From a virus: DNA of 38,575 nt. The stretch's first letter is position 1. Each line of letters opens with the position of its first letter. Under the pieces are notes generated by a model that was given only the letters and a program-made list of their open reading frames with translations, was not told the origin of the DNA and made no database searches. The position numbers and the translations under genes are program-made. Positions 37,526 to 38,575 of the stretch are shown in pieces. The DNA is taken from the IMG/VR virus record IMGVR_UViG_3300030060_006665, positions 1 to 38,575 of that record, one strand, 5' to 3'.

Positions 37526-37652
37526 ACTCGAGGTCATGTTCGCACTGGTGCAAAACGCACTGACGATAGACATTAATGATCCCACAATGCAATGGGCTCA
37601 GCCTTATTTGATGGGTCTGTATGAGCGCTTGAAGGACACCGCTACCATTTAA
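37506..37652 (+). CDS. Small acidic protein, last early gene
   Basis: A 48-aa protein starting at ATG 37506, preferred over 37443 because the upstream part lies fully in the previous gene and looks non-native. Sequence MAFNEIELEVMFALVQNALT then QWAQPYLMGLYERLKDTATI is an amphipathic two-helix type common as small phage proteins of unknown function. The 3' end overlaps the convergent late gene by 11 bp. Confidence 0.6.
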   Translation: MAFNEIELEVMFALVQNALTIDINDPTMQWAQPYLMGLYERLKDTATI

Positions 37653-37920
37653 CTTTGTCAGCCCAGTAGGCTGCAGACATCTTGCCCTTCTTGATGTTCT
37701 TAGCATGACGCGCTTTGAAGCTGGCACGCTTCTTCTTCATGGCTGTCGACTCGCCTTTCTTTGGCTTGCCAGCCGTCTTGGCACCTTGCTGTCCGAAGCG
37801 AATCAGCTTGGTCTTAGTGCCTTCTTTGGCGAGCACAGCATGGCTTTTCTTCGGATGCTTTGGTGTTCGCTTGGGCTTATTGTAGCCAGAGAAGGTTTCT
37901 TTGCCCCTCTTAATTGCCAT
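37642..37920 (-). CDS. Small basic phage protein ending in AYWADKVKW, last late gene
   Basis: A 92-aa strongly basic protein. It begins MAIKRGKETFSGYNKPKRTP and ends with RASFKARHAKNIKKGKMSAA followed by YWADKVKW. The C-terminal pattern (R-x-S-F-x-A-R-H ... S-A-x-Y-W-A-x-K-V-K-W) recurs in small proteins of marine phages as I recall. Net charge suggests DNA binding or a virion-packaged basic protein. It ends the late operon, meeting the early block tail-to-tail. Confidence 0.8.
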   Translation of the reverse strand: MAIKRGKETFSGYNKPKRTPKHPKKSHAVLAKEGTKTKLIRFGQQGAKTAGKPKKGESTAMKKKRASFKARHAKNIKKGKMSAAYWADKVKW

Positions 37921-37929
37921 GAATAATCC

Positions 37930-38304
37930 TCATTTCCTGCGAGCATCGAGCGCAGCGTAGTGCTGGCGCATCTCGCTGAGCCCTGTTTCGACAGAAGCCC
38001 CTACCTTTTCGATCTTCTCGTTCACGTCATGCAGACCCTGCACGGTATTGTCGAGGTTGTTGGTAACTCCCTGCAGTAACGTGTCACGCTCCTGGTTGTA
38101 TCTGCTAACGACATCATCATACCTGGTTCGTATGTCTTCTTCTTTCTTGTCGCAGCGATCCTGCATTTCGCGCACCTGGTCCTGAAAAGACTGGACCATA
38201 ATCTCGCGCTTCTGCGTTTCCTTGATGTACAACCAGGCAACGAAAGCTGCCGATATACCCAGCGGGCCATAGGACTCGATAATGTTTACCCACGCTGGGT
38301 CCAT
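37930..38304 (-). CDS. N-terminally anchored coiled-coil protein (holin/i-spanin-like)
   Basis: A 124-aa protein with one hydrophobic segment near the N-terminus (about residues 8-26, IIESYGPLGISAAFVAWLYI), followed by KETQKRE, then a long charged coiled coil to the end (VREMQDRCDKKEEDIRTRYD and GLHDVNEKIEKVGASVETGL). The N-terminus resembles BhlA-type holin-like peptides, and the anchored coiled-coil architecture also fits inner-membrane spanins. A lysis role is plausible, although it is separated from the endolysin by the adhesin and basic-protein genes. No overlapping lipoprotein frame was convincing. Confidence 0.65.
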   Translation of the reverse strand: MDPAWVNIIESYGPLGISAAFVAWLYIKETQKREIMVQSFQDQVREMQDRCDKKEEDIRTRYDDVVSRYNQERDTLLQGVTNNLDNTVQGLHDVNEKIEKVGASVETGLSEMRQHYAALDARRK

Positions 38305-38306
38305 AG

Positions 38307-38423
38307 CTACTTCCGTTTAGAGGTCTTTTTCTTAGAAGACATCTTGCTGCTCATCTTCTTGGTTGTTTTCTTTTTGGGGGGACGCCCCCGCTTGCTTCCG
38401 TAAGTACCTTTACCCTGTGGCAT
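38307..38423 (-). CDS. 38-aa Lys-rich protein
   Basis: MPQGKGTYGSKRGRPPKKKT followed by TKKMSSKMSSKKKTSKRK. More than a third of residues are Lys or Arg; GRP is an AT-hook-like core (RGRPPKKK), so DNA minor-groove binding is possible. Its stop is 2 bp before the next gene and its start 8 bp after the previous basic gene. I recall very similar tiny proteins in marine phages. Accepted as a gene because of spacing and composition. Confidence 0.75.
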   Translation of the reverse strand: MPQGKGTYGSKRGRPPKKKTTKKMSSKMSSKKKTSKRK

Positions 38424-38431
38424 TCCTGCTC

Positions 38432-38575
38432 CTACCTGCGCGTCTTGCGCTTCTTTGCTGTCTTTGCTGACTTCTTAAAAGCCTTAGCCGTTGGTGCGCC
38501 TTTGCTTCCAGGCTTACGCATTTTCTCGCCGCTACCTTTGGCGATCCGCTTACGCTTAGCGTGGATATTAGCGTA
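38432..38575 (-). CDS. Small basic phage protein, C-terminal part (gene continues across the join)
   Basis: Residues 9-55 and the stop codon of the 55-aa protein whose start is at position 103. The tail reads GAPTAKAFKKSAKTAKKRKT followed by RR. The stretch 38497-38575 duplicates 1-79. The frame is continuous, and the one base difference between the duplicated copies is synonymous. Confidence 0.8.
   Translation of the reverse strand, partial: YANIHAKRKRIAKGSGEKMRKPGSKGAPTAKAFKKSAKTAKKRKTRR
38497..38575. repeat. Terminal direct repeat, right copy
   Basis: Matches bases 1-79 with one mismatch (38498 G versus base 2 A). Removing it leaves a circle of 38,496 bp. Confidence 0.95.

Noticed and set aside
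38022-38270. 82-aa frame embedded in the 37930-38304 gene with a SLPGC lipobox-like start (possible overlapping o-spanin)
   Set aside because: There is no hydrophobic stretch before the Cys, so no lipoprotein signal peptide, and the frame is basic and low-complexity.
38370-38395. GC hairpin with adjoining T-run near GGGGG/CCCCC at about 38376
   Set aside because: It lies inside the 38-aa coding sequence. The T-run precedes the stem on the plus strand and becomes an A-run after it on the minus strand, so it does not fit a terminator for the gene it lies in.

Overview
The window is a complete or nearly complete genome of a short-tailed double-stranded DNA phage (podovirus-like Caudoviricetes). 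Evidence for a podovirus is a P22-type portal, a gp4-like adaptor, a beta-propeller nozzle-like protein and three internal virion/ejection-like proteins. There is no tape measure, tail tube or sheath gene. Bases 1-79 recur at 38497-38575 with one synonymous difference, and a 55-codon gene reads in frame across the join. The molecule is therefore best read as a circle of about 38,496 bp (circular assembly of a circularly permuted or concatemeric genome). The host is probably Gram-negative (ejection proteins, M15 endolysin), but nothing fixes the genus. Several small Lys/Arg-rich proteins are of types I associate with marine phage genomes. I see no tRNA, integrase, RNA polymerase, DNA polymerase or CRISPR.

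Layout: two divergent blocks. The minus-strand block (27540 down to 1, then across the join to 37642) is the late region. In transcription order it holds a zinc-ribbon protein, an unknown protein, a candidate small terminase, TerL, scaffold-like protein, major capsid protein, a 55-aa membrane peptide, portal, adaptor, unknown, nozzle/propeller, three tail or fibre-like proteins, a glycine-zipper protein, a 108-aa protein, a 738-aa protein with a peptidoglycan-binding-like domain, a giant 2354-aa ejection-type protein, M15 endolysin, LamG-like protein, small proteins, holin candidates and a cluster of very basic small proteins. Genes are packed with ATGA/TAATG/GTGA overlaps.

The plus-strand block (28183-37652) is the early region. 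Operon 1 (28183-30145) holds four small unknowns and a GP88-like cysteine protein, and ends in a textbook intrinsic terminator. A 500-bp gene-free segment with two kinds of tandem repeats and an AT-rich stretch follows (origin candidate). A strong sigma70-type promoter then starts operon 2: small proteins, a sigma-region-4-like DNA-binding protein, RecE-like exonuclease, annealing protein, SSB, RusA resolvase and a DnaC-type helicase loader. Replication must borrow the host helicase, primase and polymerase.

Control: the 640-bp divergent region 27541-28182 carries overlapping divergent promoter-like sequences around a palindrome, a possible short RNA, a second palindrome and a G-rich segment. 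An 11-nt motif, GACACCAACCA, occurs four times, only in plus-strand intergenic gaps and always just ahead of a gene or operon. At the best promoter it begins at the predicted transcription start. This motif family, together with the sigma-like protein and the overlapping promoters, is the most interesting unexplained regulatory structure here.
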